Notes: generated by a model not told the origin, from the sequence alone. 64,000 nucleotides of DNA from Paenibacillus sp. PAMC 26794 (GCF_000316035.1 NZ_ANHX01000011.1:124001-188000); one strand, 5' to 3'; shown: positions 1 to 10,705, counted from the first letter of the stretch. Program-made: numbers and translations.

Positions 1-2
1 CT

Positions 3-587
3 AAGTACAGCGGACAAGAAGATATCATCGTGGGCACGCCGATTGCAGGAAGGACACATGCTGAGCTGGAGCCGGTTATGGGGATGTTTGTGAATACACT
101 GGCTATTCGAAATTATCCTGCGGGGGATAAAACTTTTACGCAGTATCTGCTGGAAGTGAAAGAAAATATGTTGAACGCATATGAAAATCAGGATTATCCG
201 TTTGAGGAATTGATCGAGAAAGTCAATATAACCAAAGATGTCCGGCGGAATCCGTTGTTTGACACCATGTTTGTATTGCAGAATACAGATGCTTCAGAGA
301 TTCAGATGGATGGAGTAACCTGTAAGCCTTATGCTCCAAATACGAGAGTATCCAAATTCGATTTAACGCTGTATGTTACCGAATTGCCAGACAAGTTAGA
401 AGTGGCCTTTGAATACAGTACGATTTTATTTGAGAAAACAACGATTGAAGCGATGTCACAAAATCTGTTGGTCATATTAACAACCATTGTCAACGACCCT
501 CATATTGAAATCAACAAGATTCAATTGGTTGAAGAATTAATAGATGGGGATACGCTGGCTGATCTAATTGAAGTAGATTTCTTCTAA
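3..587 (+). CDS. Non-ribosomal peptide synthetase, C-terminal condensation-domain end (5' truncated by window)
   Basis: The reading frame is open from the first bases of the window, so this is the 3' end of a larger gene. About 194 residues are visible and match the second lobe of an NRPS condensation domain: the stretch EDIIVGTPIAGR is followed by GMFVNTLAIR, a YPFEELIEKV motif and a RNPLFDTMFVLQN motif. The protein ends soon after the domain (acidic tail ELIDGDTLADLIEVDFF) with no adenylation, carrier or thioesterase domain. The catalytic HHxxxDG motif would lie upstream of the window. The next synthetase starts 34 bp downstream, so the two are very probably co-transcribed and the growing peptide passes from this enzyme to the next. 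The substrate of the missing modules cannot be read. Confidence 0.9.
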   Translation, partial: KYSGQEDIIVGTPIAGRTHAELEPVMGMFVNTLAIRNYPAGDKTFTQYLLEVKENMLNAYENQDYPFEELIEKVNITKDVRRNPLFDTMFVLQNTDASEIQMDGVTCKPYAPNTRVSKFDLTLYVTELPDKLEVAFEYSTILFEKTTIEAMSQNLLVILTTIVNDPHIEINKIQLVEELIDGDTLADLIEVDFF

Positions 588-621
588 GCTAACTTAAAAA
601 TACAAGTGATCGGGGTGCCGT

Positions 622-3600
622 ATGTCTATTTTTAAGAAACAGGAATCGTATTGGGCAAGCCGATTTGAAGATGATGATCATCTTGTTCATTTGCCTTATT
701 GCAAGACAACCTCCAAACACCCAGACGATACGCAACACCAGAATGATATATATAAGTCTTTGTCAGCCGATGTTTCACATAAAATCAAGTCCATGTCGCG
801 AAATGCTCCTATGGCGATATATACGATCTTATTAACAGGAGTTCAGTGTATGTTATATAAATACACGAATGAAACCAAGATGATTATTGGTATACCAACG
901 ATGGAAGAAAAGAACAATGATCTATCGCTCTCGAATAAGGTTCTTGTATTAAAAAATAATATTAAACATGTGATGTCATTCAAATCCTTATTTAATCAAG
1001 TGAAGACCAGTTTAACCGAAGCCATTCAGCATCAACGAATCCCTTTCAGAAAAATGGTTGAACGTTTAAATGTTCAGTATGATTCGAACCATGTACCTCT
1101 AATTCATACCTTGGTTTCGTTAAATGAAATTCATCCTGCCCTTGATCAAAATAACGTAAAAGCGGCGACGATGTTCCACTTTGATCTGGAGAACGACTCC
1201 ATTCAGTTAAGATTAGTTTATGATGATGATCGTTATGATCGCGATTATATGGTCCAAGTTGTAGAACATCTTGACCAATTGTTATCCGTTGTGCTGAACC
1301 AACCTGAACTGGAGTTAAGTCAAGTTGATATGCTATCAGGGTTTCATCGAAACAAGCTGTTATATGACTTTAACGATACAAGGGTTGGGTATCCACAGAA
1401 CAAGACGGTGCATCAATTATTTGAAGAACAGGTGGAACGAACACCGGACCATCCGGCAGTCGTATTTGAGAATAGACAGTTAACGTACAGAGAGTTAAAT
1501 CAAAAATCCAACCAATTGGCCCGATTGCTTCAAGCTAAGGGGGTGCAGGCGGGTCAGTTCGTTGGCATTATGGCAGAACGCTCACTTGAGATGATCATAG
1601 GTTTATTCGGTATTCTAAAAGCTGGTGGGGCATATGTCCCAATCGATCCGGAATATCCGGCAGATCGTATTCGCTATATCCTTGAGGATTCAAAAGTGTC
1701 TTGGTTGCTGCATCAAAGTCATATACAGGAACCTGAACATTTTGCAGGGACATGTGTCATTCTGGATTCTGAAATAAATCACTATGAGGATCATTTAAAT
1801 TTGGTGGATGGAGCGATCTCCAGTGATTTGGCATACATGATCTACACGTCTGGAACAACAGGTCATCCCAAAGGCGTAATGATTGAACATGCCAGCATCG
1901 TGAATTCTCTGCAATGGAAATCGGATTTTTATCATTTTACCGGAGATGATCGGGTATTAATGCTGAATCCTTTCGTTTTTGATTCATTTATTACTCATTT
2001 CTTTGGTCCGATGATATCTGGCTCGACAGTGTATTTGTTAAACCAGCAACAGTGTAAAGATGCTATAGCCATCAATACGATGGTCAAAAAACAGCAAATC
2101 ACGCACATCCAAAGTCCACCCAGTTTCTTGATGACCCTATTGGAACAAGTGAACGCAGAAGATTGGGCATCCATGAAAAATGTGGTGGCTGCAGGAGAGA
2201 AGATTGTTCCTGCCTTAATACACAAATTGCAGCGCATCAATCCACGCATCGAAGTGTGTAATGAATACGGTCCAACCGAAAATAGTGTTGTATCCACAAT
2301 TCTGTCGATCAAGTCAGCAGATCAAAATATCTCAATCGGGAAGCCTATTGCGAACAATAGAGTCTACATTTTAGGAGAACGGAATGAATTGCAGCCTATT
2401 GGAGTTCAGGGAGAGTTATGTGTTGCCGGAGCAGGGCTATCCAGAGGTTACTTGAACCGTCCAGATCTGACTGCGGAGAAATTCGTGGATGATCCATTTG
2501 TTTCGGGAGCAAAAATGTACAAGACAGGTGACTTCGCAAGATGGCTGTCCGATGGGAACATAGAGTATATAGGAAGGGTAGATCATCAAGAGAAAATTCG
2601 TGGACACCGGATTGAACTTGGTGAAGTGGAGACGGCTCTTCTAAATAGTACCCAGATAAAAGCGGCCATCGTCATAGCCAGAGAAGATGAAACAGGAACC
2701 AAACAATTATGTGCGTACCTGGTAGGAGAGGACGCAATCACGATCGGGGAACTGCGGGAGGCGCTGTCCCAGCAGCTGCCAAACTACATGATTCCGTCCT
2801 ATTTTGTACAGCTGGATCAGATGCCGCTCACGTCAAACGGGAAAATCGATCGCAAAGCTTTGCCTGCTCCCAAAGAACATATGTTGAAGGGTATGGAGTA
2901 CGAAGCACCCCGAACGATGGTGGAACAACAACTTGTATCGATCTGGGAAGAGGTACTTGGGGTAGAGAACATTGGGATTTTGGATAATTTCTTCGAGCTT
3001 GGAGGAGATTCGATTAAATCCATTCAAGTTTCTTCGAGGTTATATCAAGCAGGTTACCAGGTGCAGATGGATCATCTGTTTAAAAATCCAACCATAGCAA
3101 GCTTGATTCCCTATGTTCAACCCATAAGTACCATGTCAGAACAGGGAATCATCACTGGAAAAGTGATGCTGACTCCAATCCAGCATTGGTTTTTTGAGCA
3201 ATACAAGGTGGACGCCCATCATTATAATCAGTCCGTGATGTTGTATCGGAAAGAAGGTTTTCACGAAGCCACACTTCGCGGTGTATTCAATAAAATGAGT
3301 GAGCATCATGATGCACTTCGTACAGTATATCGCCTTACAGAACAGGGTTATGAAGCGTGGAATGAAGGGTTGGCAAGGGAATCCTTATATACACTTGAAG
3401 TGATGGACTTCAAGTCATTAGCAGATCCGTCTCAAGAAATCGAGAAGAAGGCAAATGAAATGCAAAGCACGTTCACTTTGGAACGTGGACCTTTGATGAA
3501 GCTGGGCGTGTTTCAATGTGCAGACGGAGATCATTTACTCATCGTTATTCATCACCTCGTCATCGACGGGGTTTCATGGCGAATTTTGATCGAAGACCTA

Positions 3601-6600
3601 TCGAGAGGATATGAACAATTAAGTGAGGGAGAATCGATTCAACTACCGCAAAAAACGGCTTCATTCCAATTATGGGCAGAACAGCTTCAGTTGTATGCGA
3701 ACAGTGATGCGATAACGCAAGAAATTGCATATTGGAATGAAATTGAAAAAGCAACCTATAAGCCGTTACCTACAGATTTCGAAGCGGATCATGCACTGGA
3801 AAAAGACAGCGAAGAAATCACGATGGAATGGTCAGCGGCAGAAACGGAGCAATTATTGAAACAAGCGAATCGTGCTTATAAAACGGAAATTAACGATTTG
3901 CTGCTCAATGCACTAGGCATGTCTATTCACCAATGGACGGGCATGGATAAAGTGCTGGTCAATCTGGAGGCACATGGAAGAGAACAAATTTTACCGGATC
4001 TCGATATTACACGAACGATCGGATGGTTTACGAGCCAGTATCCGGTTGTACTTGATATGGAAGCAAGTTCAAATAAGTCTCTTCTCATCAAGACAAACAA
4101 AGAAATGATTCGTCAAATCCCTAAAAAAGGGATTGGTTATGGTATTTTAAGATATTTAAGTGCACATCAGCAAGAAGCGCCCTTTACCTTAAATCCTGAA
4201 ATTAGTTTTAACTATTTGGGACAATTTGATCAGGATCTCCAGAACAGTGGGATGCAGATTTCTCCCTATCCAGGCGGAGCAACAGCAAGTGACAATCACA
4301 GAAGAAATGTTCTTATTGATATGAATGCCTTAATTGTGGAAGGCAAATTGACGTTGTCACTTAGGTATAGTCGCACCCAATATCAAAAAGAAACGATGGA
4401 GCGAGTGGCAACATATTTTAGAGATCATCTGCAAGAAATCATGATGCATTGTGTGACAAAAGAGAAGCCGGAATGTACACCAAGTGATCTAACGTTAAAA
4501 GGAATTACCATTCAAGAATTAGAAGGATTTGTTCAAGAATCGGAACACATTGGTGAAATCGAAGATATATATGCTTTGTCACCGATGCAAAATGGAATGT
4601 TCTTTCATCATTTGCTTCATTCAAAGTCTGAAGCGTATTTCCTTCAAACGACGCTCGATCTTCATGGCTCGTTAGACGTGGAGGCTTTTACGAAAAGTCT
4701 GGATCAGTTGATGCAACGTAATTCGATTCTCAGAACGAATTTCCACAGCAAATGGAAGAATGGACCTCTGCAAGTGGTATATCGTCATAAACGGAATGGG
4801 CTTATATACGAAGATTTGCGTGAGATGAATGAAGAAGATCGTGAAGCATACGTGGCAGACTATACAAGAGCAGATAAAATAAAAGGTTTCGACCTGTCTC
4901 AGGATGTGTTAATGCGTATCTCGATCTTGCAAACGCATGACCAAACCTATCGTTTCATTTGGAATTATCATCATATTTTGATGGATGGCTGGTGCCTGTC
5001 TCTTGTAATCCAGGAGTTGTTTGATGGATACTTTGCTATTCAGGAACAACGAAAACTGGAGGCAAAGAGTACGATTCCATACAAACACTATATTGAATGG
5101 CTGGACAACCAAGATCATGAAAAGTCTCTGAAATACTGGCGTGACTATTTGCAAGGTTATGATGAGCAGACCACTTTGCCAAAAGAACATTCAATTACGA
5201 AGAGTGATGAATATCATTCAGAGCATATGATTTGTACACTTAGTCAGGAATTAACCGGACAAATCGCACAAGTTGCCAGTCAGAATCAGGTGACGCTAAA
5301 TACGTTCATGCAGACAGCCTGGGGAATGTTGCTACAGATATATAACGGCAGTGAGGATGTTGTATTCGGAAGCGTGGTGTCGGGCAGACCTGCGGCGATT
5401 GTTGGAGTTGAGCGAATCATTGGTTTATTCATCAATACCATTCCTGTACGTATTCAGACTCAAGGTAACGAGACATTTGCAGCGATTATGAAGCGGAATC
5501 AGGAACATGCTGTCGCTTCGCATCCACATGACACGTATCCGTTATACGAGATTCAAGCGGAAACATCGCAAAAGCAAAATTTGATTGATCATATTCTAAT
5601 ATTTGAAAATTATCCTGTACAAGGCATTATGGAACAGTTTGGGGATCAGGAGGAGACAGCTCTTCGGATTACGAATGTAGAAGCAGATGAACAAACGAAC
5701 TATGACTTTAACCTGATTATTAAACCAGGCCAATCCATGAAATGTATGTTCTATTACAATGCTAACGTCTATGAACGGGCAAGCGTAGAACGCATTCAAG
5801 GTCACTTGATTCAGATGTTGGAGCAAGTGGTCAACAATCCGAATATTCCGATCCATGACATTGACTTGACTACAACACAGGAGAAAACACAAATTTTGGA
5901 ACAGTTTAATGATTCTATGGCTGAATACCCAATGGACAAGACGATTCATGGACTTTTTGAGGAACAGGCGGCAAGGACTCCTGAACACGTTGCGGTTGTA
6001 TTTGAGGCTCAACATTTGACCTATCAAGCGCTGAACGAGAAAGCAAACCAATTGGCAAGAACGCTGAAGGCTATAGGCATTCAAAATGATCAGTTAATCG
6101 GGATCATCGCTGATCGTTCGCTAGACATGGTTGTAGGAATCCTTGCGATTTTGAAAGCGGGTGGCGCATACGTGCCGATTGATCCTGAATATCCGGAGGA
6201 TCGTGTCAACTACATGCTTGAGGATTCGGGTTTACATGTATTATTAATGCAAAGTCATTTGCAAGAACGCATCTCTTTTGCAGGAGAGGTCGTTTGCCTG
6301 GATCAACCTGAGTGCTATCATGTAGATCATTCCAACTTGGGAATGACTGCTGCACCAACAGGCCTGGCATATGTAATTTATACCTCAGGAACGACAGGTA
6401 AACCAAAAGGGACATGTATTGAACATAAAAATGTGGTGCGATTGTTGTTCAACAGTAAAAATTTGTTTGATTTTAATGCATCAGATACATGGACATTATT
6501 CCATTCCTTTTGTTTTGATTTTTCGGTATGGGAAATGTACGGAGCACTGCTTTATGGCGGAAAACTGGTTATCGTACCTCAAATGACGGCAAAAAGTCCG

Positions 6601-9600
6601 GAACAATTTCTACAATTGTTAAAAAACGAGCAAGTGACGATATTGAATCAAACGCCAACGTATTTCTATCATCTTCTTCAGGAAGAACTGGCAGGTCATG
6701 CAGCAGATCTGAAATTAAGAAAAGTGATTTTTGGAGGAGAAGCCCTCAATCCCGTGTTATTGAAGGAATGGAAGTTGAAATACCCATTTATCCAGTTAAT
6801 TAATATGTATGGGATAACCGAAACAACGGTTCATGTAACTTATAAGGAAATAACCGACATTGAAATACATGCTGGAAAGAGCAATATTGGCAAACCAATC
6901 CCGACGTTGCAGACCTATATTTTGGATAAACATCAACGCATTCAACCGATCGGTGTTCAGGGAGAATTAGTTGTAGCAGGTGAGGGGCTTGCCAGAGGAT
7001 ATCTGAACCGGCCTGATTTAACCGCAGAGAAATTTGTTAATCATCCCTGGATTACAGAAGGGAAAATGTATCGCACAGGAGATGCCGCAAGATGGCTGCC
7101 GGATGGAAATATTGAATATCTGGGACGAATCGATCATCAAGTGAAAATTCGCGGTTACCGAATTGAGCTTGGCGAAGTGGAAACAGCGCTTTTGCAAATA
7201 GACTCCATTCAGGAAGCAGTCGTTATTGCACGTGAAAATGAAGATGGTTCGAAGCAGTTGTGTGCATATTGGAAAGGCGACAGCTCACTGACAGCGAAGA
7301 AAATCAGAATGGCATTATCTCATGAAATTCCGGATTATATGATCCCGTCTTATTTTGTTCGATTAGAGCATATACCGTTAACATCCAATGGAAAGGTTGA
7401 CCGAAAGGCATTGCCTTCTCCACAAGAACGTATGCAAAAAGGCACCGAGTATATGGCGCCACAAAACGTCGTAGAACAAGCGATCGTCGCTGCCTGGGAA
7501 GCTGTGCTTGGTGTTCAGAAGGTTAGCACATCAGATCATTTCTTTGAACTCGGGGGCGATTCGATTAAATGTATTCAAGTTTCCTCACGACTGCTTCAAG
7601 CAGGGTATAAAGTGGAAATGAAGCATTTCTTCACCTATCCAACAGTAGCAGAGTTGAGTGAACACGTTACATCCGTGAGCACTATTTCTGACCAAGGGGA
7701 AGTTACGGGACAAGTGATGCTGACACCTGTTCAGCGCTGGTTCTTTGATCAAAATATGGTCAACGCACATCATTACAATCAGGAAATGATGTTCTTTCGT
7801 GAAAAAGGGTTTGATGTCCGCTTTATTCACAGCATCATGGATAAGATCGTTAAACAGCATGATGCTCTCCGCATCCTTTATCGTCAAACGCCTGAAGGCG
7901 GATATGAAGCGTGGAATCGAGGGGCAGACGAAGATGGATTATACAGCCTTGAAATCGTTGACCTCAAAACAGAAGCAGATCCTGCATCGTTCATTGAAAA
8001 TAAAGCAAAAGAAATTCAGAGTGGTATGGATCTGTCTCACGGACCTTTGATCAAACTTGGGTTGTTCCAATGTGCTGAAGGGGATCACCTGCTTATTGTA
8101 ATTCATCATTTGTTGGTAGACGGGGTATCATGGCGTATTTTATATGAAGATATTCAGACAGGGCAAGACCAGTTCTTAAGAGGTGAAGAAATTCGGCTTC
8201 CTCAAAAAACGACCTCGTTTAAACAATGGGCAGAACAATTGTCTACGTTTGCAGACAGCCCGGCGATGAAGCAAGAGAATCCATACTGGAGTCGTGTGGA
8301 GCAGGCCCAGCTAAGCCCGCTGCCTAAAGATATGGATTGTGATGAGACGATTGGCAAAGATAGTGAAACGATCACCCTTCATTGGACCGCTGCGGAAACC
8401 GAGCAATTATTAAAGCAAACACATCATGCGTACCATACGGAAATTAATGATATATTGCTAACGGCATTGGGAATGGCTGTTCATGATTGGACAGGCATGG
8501 GAGAAATCCTTGTGAATCTGGAAGGGCATGGTAGAGAAGACATCCTGCCAGAGCTGGACATTACGCGTACAGTGGGATGGTTTACGAGTATGTACCCCGT
8601 TATGATTACGATGGAGTCCGGGGCTGACTTATCAAGGAAGGTTAAGACCGTCAAGGAAGGACTGCGCCAGATCCCAACCAAAGGCATTGGTTACGGGATT
8701 TCGAGGTATTTGTCACATGGAAATGAAGGATTCGAGTTAGAGAAAAATCCCGAAATTAGTTTCAACTATATGGGACAGGTGAATCAGGATTCGGGCCAAG
8801 ATGGTATTAAATTCTCGCATTATTCCAGCGGGCCATCCGTAAGTGAAAACAACAAGAGACCATTTGTGCTTAATATCAATGGCATCGTTACAGAGGGTCG
8901 GTTGTCGCTGTCCATTAATTATAGTTCAAAACAATATCGCCGGGAAACGATGGAGCAATTGGCTTGTCTCTATAAGGAAGGTCTTAATAGAGTCGTTGAA
9001 CATTGTGTAACGAAGGAACAAACCGAGTTGACGCCAAGTGATATTTCATGCAAGTCATTAACCATTGATCAATTGGATCAAATCGTGGAACAAACTGGGC
9101 ACATCGGTCGAATCGAAAATGTGTACCCACTTACACCATTACAGAAGGAAATGTTGTACGAAAGTGAACGGAATCCAATTTCGGGCGCTTACTTTGTACA
9201 AATCATGTTTGACATGCGTGGAGATTTGGATGTTACCTCTTTTGCGCAAAGTTTGGATCAATTAATGCAAAGGCATGCGATATTAAGAACTAATTTTTAC
9301 AGTGATTTCGTGGATATCCCTCTTCAAATCGTGTATCAAGAGAAGAAATTTGAATTTAATTATGAAGTTGTAGCTGGCACAAGTGAACTGAAACGTAAAA
9401 CGTATGTTGACGAGTATATCGAGCAAGACAAGGCAAGAGGATTTGACTTACAACGAGATTCGCTAATACGTATGTCTGTTTTACGAACAAAGCCTGAGGA
9501 ATACCGCGTCATATGGAGTTTTCACCATATTTTGATGGATGGCTGGTGTATGTCTCTGGTAAGCAAAGAGATATTTGAGAATTACTTTGCAATTCGGGAG

Positions 9601-10443
9601 AATCGAAAGCCTCAAGTGACTCTGTTAACCCCATATAGTCAATTCATCGAATGGTTGGAACAGCAAGATCATCAAGGTGCAATAACCTATTGGAGTCATT
9701 ACCTGGAAGGTTATGAAGGACAAACGAAATTGCCCGGAGAAAAAATCAAACCGAAGCATGAAAGACAGGACTCCAGAACGTTAAACTGTTATTTGGATGA
9801 TGTACTGGTCGAGCAAATGAAACAGATTGCAGAACAGCAGCATGTAACTCTCCATACGTTAGTGCAGACGGCCTGGGGTGTATTGTTGCAGCAATACAAT
9901 GAAAGCAATGATGTTGTATTCGGAAGTGTTGTATCGGGCAGACCACCTGTCATTCCTGGGATCGAAAGCATGATTGGATTATTCATTAATGCAATTCCTG
10001 TTCGTATCCAGACTCAGGCCGATGAGTCATTTATATCTCTAATGAAAAGGAATCAGGCAAAAGCTGTGGAGTCACATGCATATGATACGTATTCGTTATA
10101 TGATATTCAAAATCTGACCAAGCAAAAACAATCTCTGATTAACCATGTTGTTGTATATCAGAACTTCCCGGTAGATCATCGGATGGAGAGTTTGGGTGAA
10201 AAAGGCGAAATACCGCTTGAGATTATGAATGTGGGGGGTACAGAACACAATAGTTTTGATTTTACTTTGATCGTCAAGCCCCATGAAAACATGAAGATCA
10301 TATTGATGTACAATGCCAATGTGTATGACCTATCTACCGTTGAACAGATTCAAAAACACTTCATTTCCATGATTCAACAAGTGGTAAGTAAACCGGAAGT
10401 TAAAATAAATGAACTTGCATCGATTGCGTCGAACAGTTATTAA
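622..10443 (+). CDS. Non-ribosomal peptide synthetase, two modules (C*-A-T-E-C-A-T-E-C), terminal C domain
   Basis: This 3273-residue multidomain enzyme builds two consecutive D-residues of a peptide. Domains by eye: half condensation lobe (1-240, no HHxxxDG motif); A1 (about 265-750, YTSGTTGHPKG at 408-418); carrier T1 (GGDSIKS near 794); epimerase E1 (HHLVIDGVSW near 977); condensation C2 (HHILMDGWC near 1450); A2 (YTSGTTGKPKG near 1918); carrier T2 (GGDSIKC near 2311); epimerase E2 (HHLLVDGVSW near 2495); condensation C3 (HHILMDGWC near 2969). The A2 specificity residues read D-F-W-N-I-G-M-V-H-K, the canonical threonine code; A1 reads D-S-T-Q-V-A-E-V-V-K, which I cannot assign. Each C domain after an E domain has the DGWC form usual for D-amino-acid donors. 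There is no thioesterase or reductase. The start follows a cggggtg ribosome site. Confidence 0.95.
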   Translation: MSIFKKQESYWASRFEDDDHLVHLPYCKTTSKHPDDTQHQNDIYKSLSADVSHKIKSMSRNAPMAIYTILLTGVQCMLYKYTNETKMIIGIPTMEEKNNDLSLSNKVLVLKNNIKHVMSFKSLFNQVKTSLTEAIQHQRIPFRKMVERLNVQYDSNHVPLIHTLVSLNEIHPALDQNNVKAATMFHFDLENDSIQLRLVYDDDRYDRDYMVQVVEHLDQLLSVVLNQPELELSQVDMLSGFHRNKLLYDFNDTRVGYPQNKTVHQLFEEQVERTPDHPAVVFENRQLTYRELNQKSNQLARLLQAKGVQAGQFVGIMAERSLEMIIGLFGILKAGGAYVPIDPEYPADRIRYILEDSKVSWLLHQSHIQEPEHFAGTCVILDSEINHYEDHLNLVDGAISSDLAYMIYTSGTTGHPKGVMIEHASIVNSLQWKSDFYHFTGDDRVLMLNPFVFDSFITHFFGPMISGSTVYLLNQQQCKDAIAINTMVKKQQITHIQSPPSFLMTLLEQVNAEDWASMKNVVAAGEKIVPALIHKLQRINPRIEVCNEYGPTENSVVSTILSIKSADQNISIGKPIANNRVYILGERNELQPIGVQGELCVAGAGLSRGYLNRPDLTAEKFVDDPFVSGAKMYKTGDFARWLSDGNIEYIGRVDHQEKIRGHRIELGEVETALLNSTQIKAAIVIAREDETGTKQLCAYLVGEDAITIGELREALSQQLPNYMIPSYFVQLDQMPLTSNGKIDRKALPAPKEHMLKGMEYEAPRTMVEQQLVSIWEEVLGVENIGILDNFFELGGDSIKSIQVSSRLYQAGYQVQMDHLFKNPTIASLIPYVQPISTMSEQGIITGKVMLTPIQHWFFEQYKVDAHHYNQSVMLYRKEGFHEATLRGVFNKMSEHHDALRTVYRLTEQGYEAWNEGLARESLYTLEVMDFKSLADPSQEIEKKANEMQSTFTLERGPLMKLGVFQCADGDHLLIVIHHLVIDGVSWRILIEDLSRGYEQLSEGESIQLPQKTASFQLWAEQLQLYANSDAITQEIAYWNEIEKATYKPLPTDFEADHALEKDSEEITMEWSAAETEQLLKQANRAYKTEINDLLLNALGMSIHQWTGMDKVLVNLEAHGREQILPDLDITRTIGWFTSQYPVVLDMEASSNKSLLIKTNKEMIRQIPKKGIGYGILRYLSAHQQEAPFTLNPEISFNYLGQFDQDLQNSGMQISPYPGGATASDNHRRNVLIDMNALIVEGKLTLSLRYSRTQYQKETMERVATYFRDHLQEIMMHCVTKEKPECTPSDLTLKGITIQELEGFVQESEHIGEIEDIYALSPMQNGMFFHHLLHSKSEAYFLQTTLDLHGSLDVEAFTKSLDQLMQRNSILRTNFHSKWKNGPLQVVYRHKRNGLIYEDLREMNEEDREAYVADYTRADKIKGFDLSQDVLMRISILQTHDQTYRFIWNYHHILMDGWCLSLVIQELFDGYFAIQEQRKLEAKSTIPYKHYIEWLDNQDHEKSLKYWRDYLQGYDEQTTLPKEHSITKSDEYHSEHMICTLSQELTGQIAQVASQNQVTLNTFMQTAWGMLLQIYNGSEDVVFGSVVSGRPAAIVGVERIIGLFINTIPVRIQTQGNETFAAIMKRNQEHAVASHPHDTYPLYEIQAETSQKQNLIDHILIFENYPVQGIMEQFGDQEETALRITNVEADEQTNYDFNLIIKPGQSMKCMFYYNANVYERASVERIQGHLIQMLEQVVNNPNIPIHDIDLTTTQEKTQILEQFNDSMAEYPMDKTIHGLFEEQAARTPEHVAVVFEAQHLTYQALNEKANQLARTLKAIGIQNDQLIGIIADRSLDMVVGILAILKAGGAYVPIDPEYPEDRVNYMLEDSGLHVLLMQSHLQERISFAGEVVCLDQPECYHVDHSNLGMTAAPTGLAYVIYTSGTTGKPKGTCIEHKNVVRLLFNSKNLFDFNASDTWTLFHSFCFDFSVWEMYGALLYGGKLVIVPQMTAKSPEQFLQLLKNEQVTILNQTPTYFYHLLQEELAGHAADLKLRKVIFGGEALNPVLLKEWKLKYPFIQLINMYGITETTVHVTYKEITDIEIHAGKSNIGKPIPTLQTYILDKHQRIQPIGVQGELVVAGEGLARGYLNRPDLTAEKFVNHPWITEGKMYRTGDAARWLPDGNIEYLGRIDHQVKIRGYRIELGEVETALLQIDSIQEAVVIARENEDGSKQLCAYWKGDSSLTAKKIRMALSHEIPDYMIPSYFVRLEHIPLTSNGKVDRKALPSPQERMQKGTEYMAPQNVVEQAIVAAWEAVLGVQKVSTSDHFFELGGDSIKCIQVSSRLLQAGYKVEMKHFFTYPTVAELSEHVTSVSTISDQGEVTGQVMLTPVQRWFFDQNMVNAHHYNQEMMFFREKGFDVRFIHSIMDKIVKQHDALRILYRQTPEGGYEAWNRGADEDGLYSLEIVDLKTEADPASFIENKAKEIQSGMDLSHGPLIKLGLFQCAEGDHLLIVIHHLLVDGVSWRILYEDIQTGQDQFLRGEEIRLPQKTTSFKQWAEQLSTFADSPAMKQENPYWSRVEQAQLSPLPKDMDCDETIGKDSETITLHWTAAETEQLLKQTHHAYHTEINDILLTALGMAVHDWTGMGEILVNLEGHGREDILPELDITRTVGWFTSMYPVMITMESGADLSRKVKTVKEGLRQIPTKGIGYGISRYLSHGNEGFELEKNPEISFNYMGQVNQDSGQDGIKFSHYSSGPSVSENNKRPFVLNINGIVTEGRLSLSINYSSKQYRRETMEQLACLYKEGLNRVVEHCVTKEQTELTPSDISCKSLTIDQLDQIVEQTGHIGRIENVYPLTPLQKEMLYESERNPISGAYFVQIMFDMRGDLDVTSFAQSLDQLMQRHAILRTNFYSDFVDIPLQIVYQEKKFEFNYEVVAGTSELKRKTYVDEYIEQDKARGFDLQRDSLIRMSVLRTKPEEYRVIWSFHHILMDGWCMSLVSKEIFENYFAIRENRKPQVTLLTPYSQFIEWLEQQDHQGAITYWSHYLEGYEGQTKLPGEKIKPKHERQDSRTLNCYLDDVLVEQMKQIAEQQHVTLHTLVQTAWGVLLQQYNESNDVVFGSVVSGRPPVIPGIESMIGLFINAIPVRIQTQADESFISLMKRNQAKAVESHAYDTYSLYDIQNLTKQKQSLINHVVVYQNFPVDHRMESLGEKGEIPLEIMNVGGTEHNSFDFTLIVKPHENMKIILMYNANVYDLSTVEQIQKHFISMIQQVVSKPEVKINELASIASNSY

Positions 10444-10700
10444 TGCACAAGTAAGGTGCCGCTCCAAAAGTGATTTTCCTCCTCACTCAAAGCGCTAACG
10501 AATCTGACGCGTCTTAAGAGGTAGATTCGATGTGAACGGCAAACTTTAACGAACCTCGGTAACGTTATTTCATCATATCAGGGTGTCAGGACCTAAAAAA
10601 CGATTCAATCGACGAAATAACGTCTCTGTGATTCGTTACATCACAGACTTGTGCAAATCAAAGCGAATAGGGTGTGCCAGGTTCATTAGATTAAAATAAC
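10444..10700. repeat. Hairpin-rich intergenic stretch after the NRPS operon
   Basis: No gene is visible here. The stretch holds three inverted repeats: gaatct/agattc (10500-10528), an imperfect long pair aacgttatttcatc/gacgaaataacgtc (10561-10574 with 10611-10624), and a perfect 7-bp stem ctgtgat/atcacag (10626-10646). They precede the true terminator and may form part of a dispersed structured intergenic element, like the one at 15120-15345, but no second copy lies in this window to prove that. Confidence 0.4.
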
Positions 10701-10705
10701 GTTAA

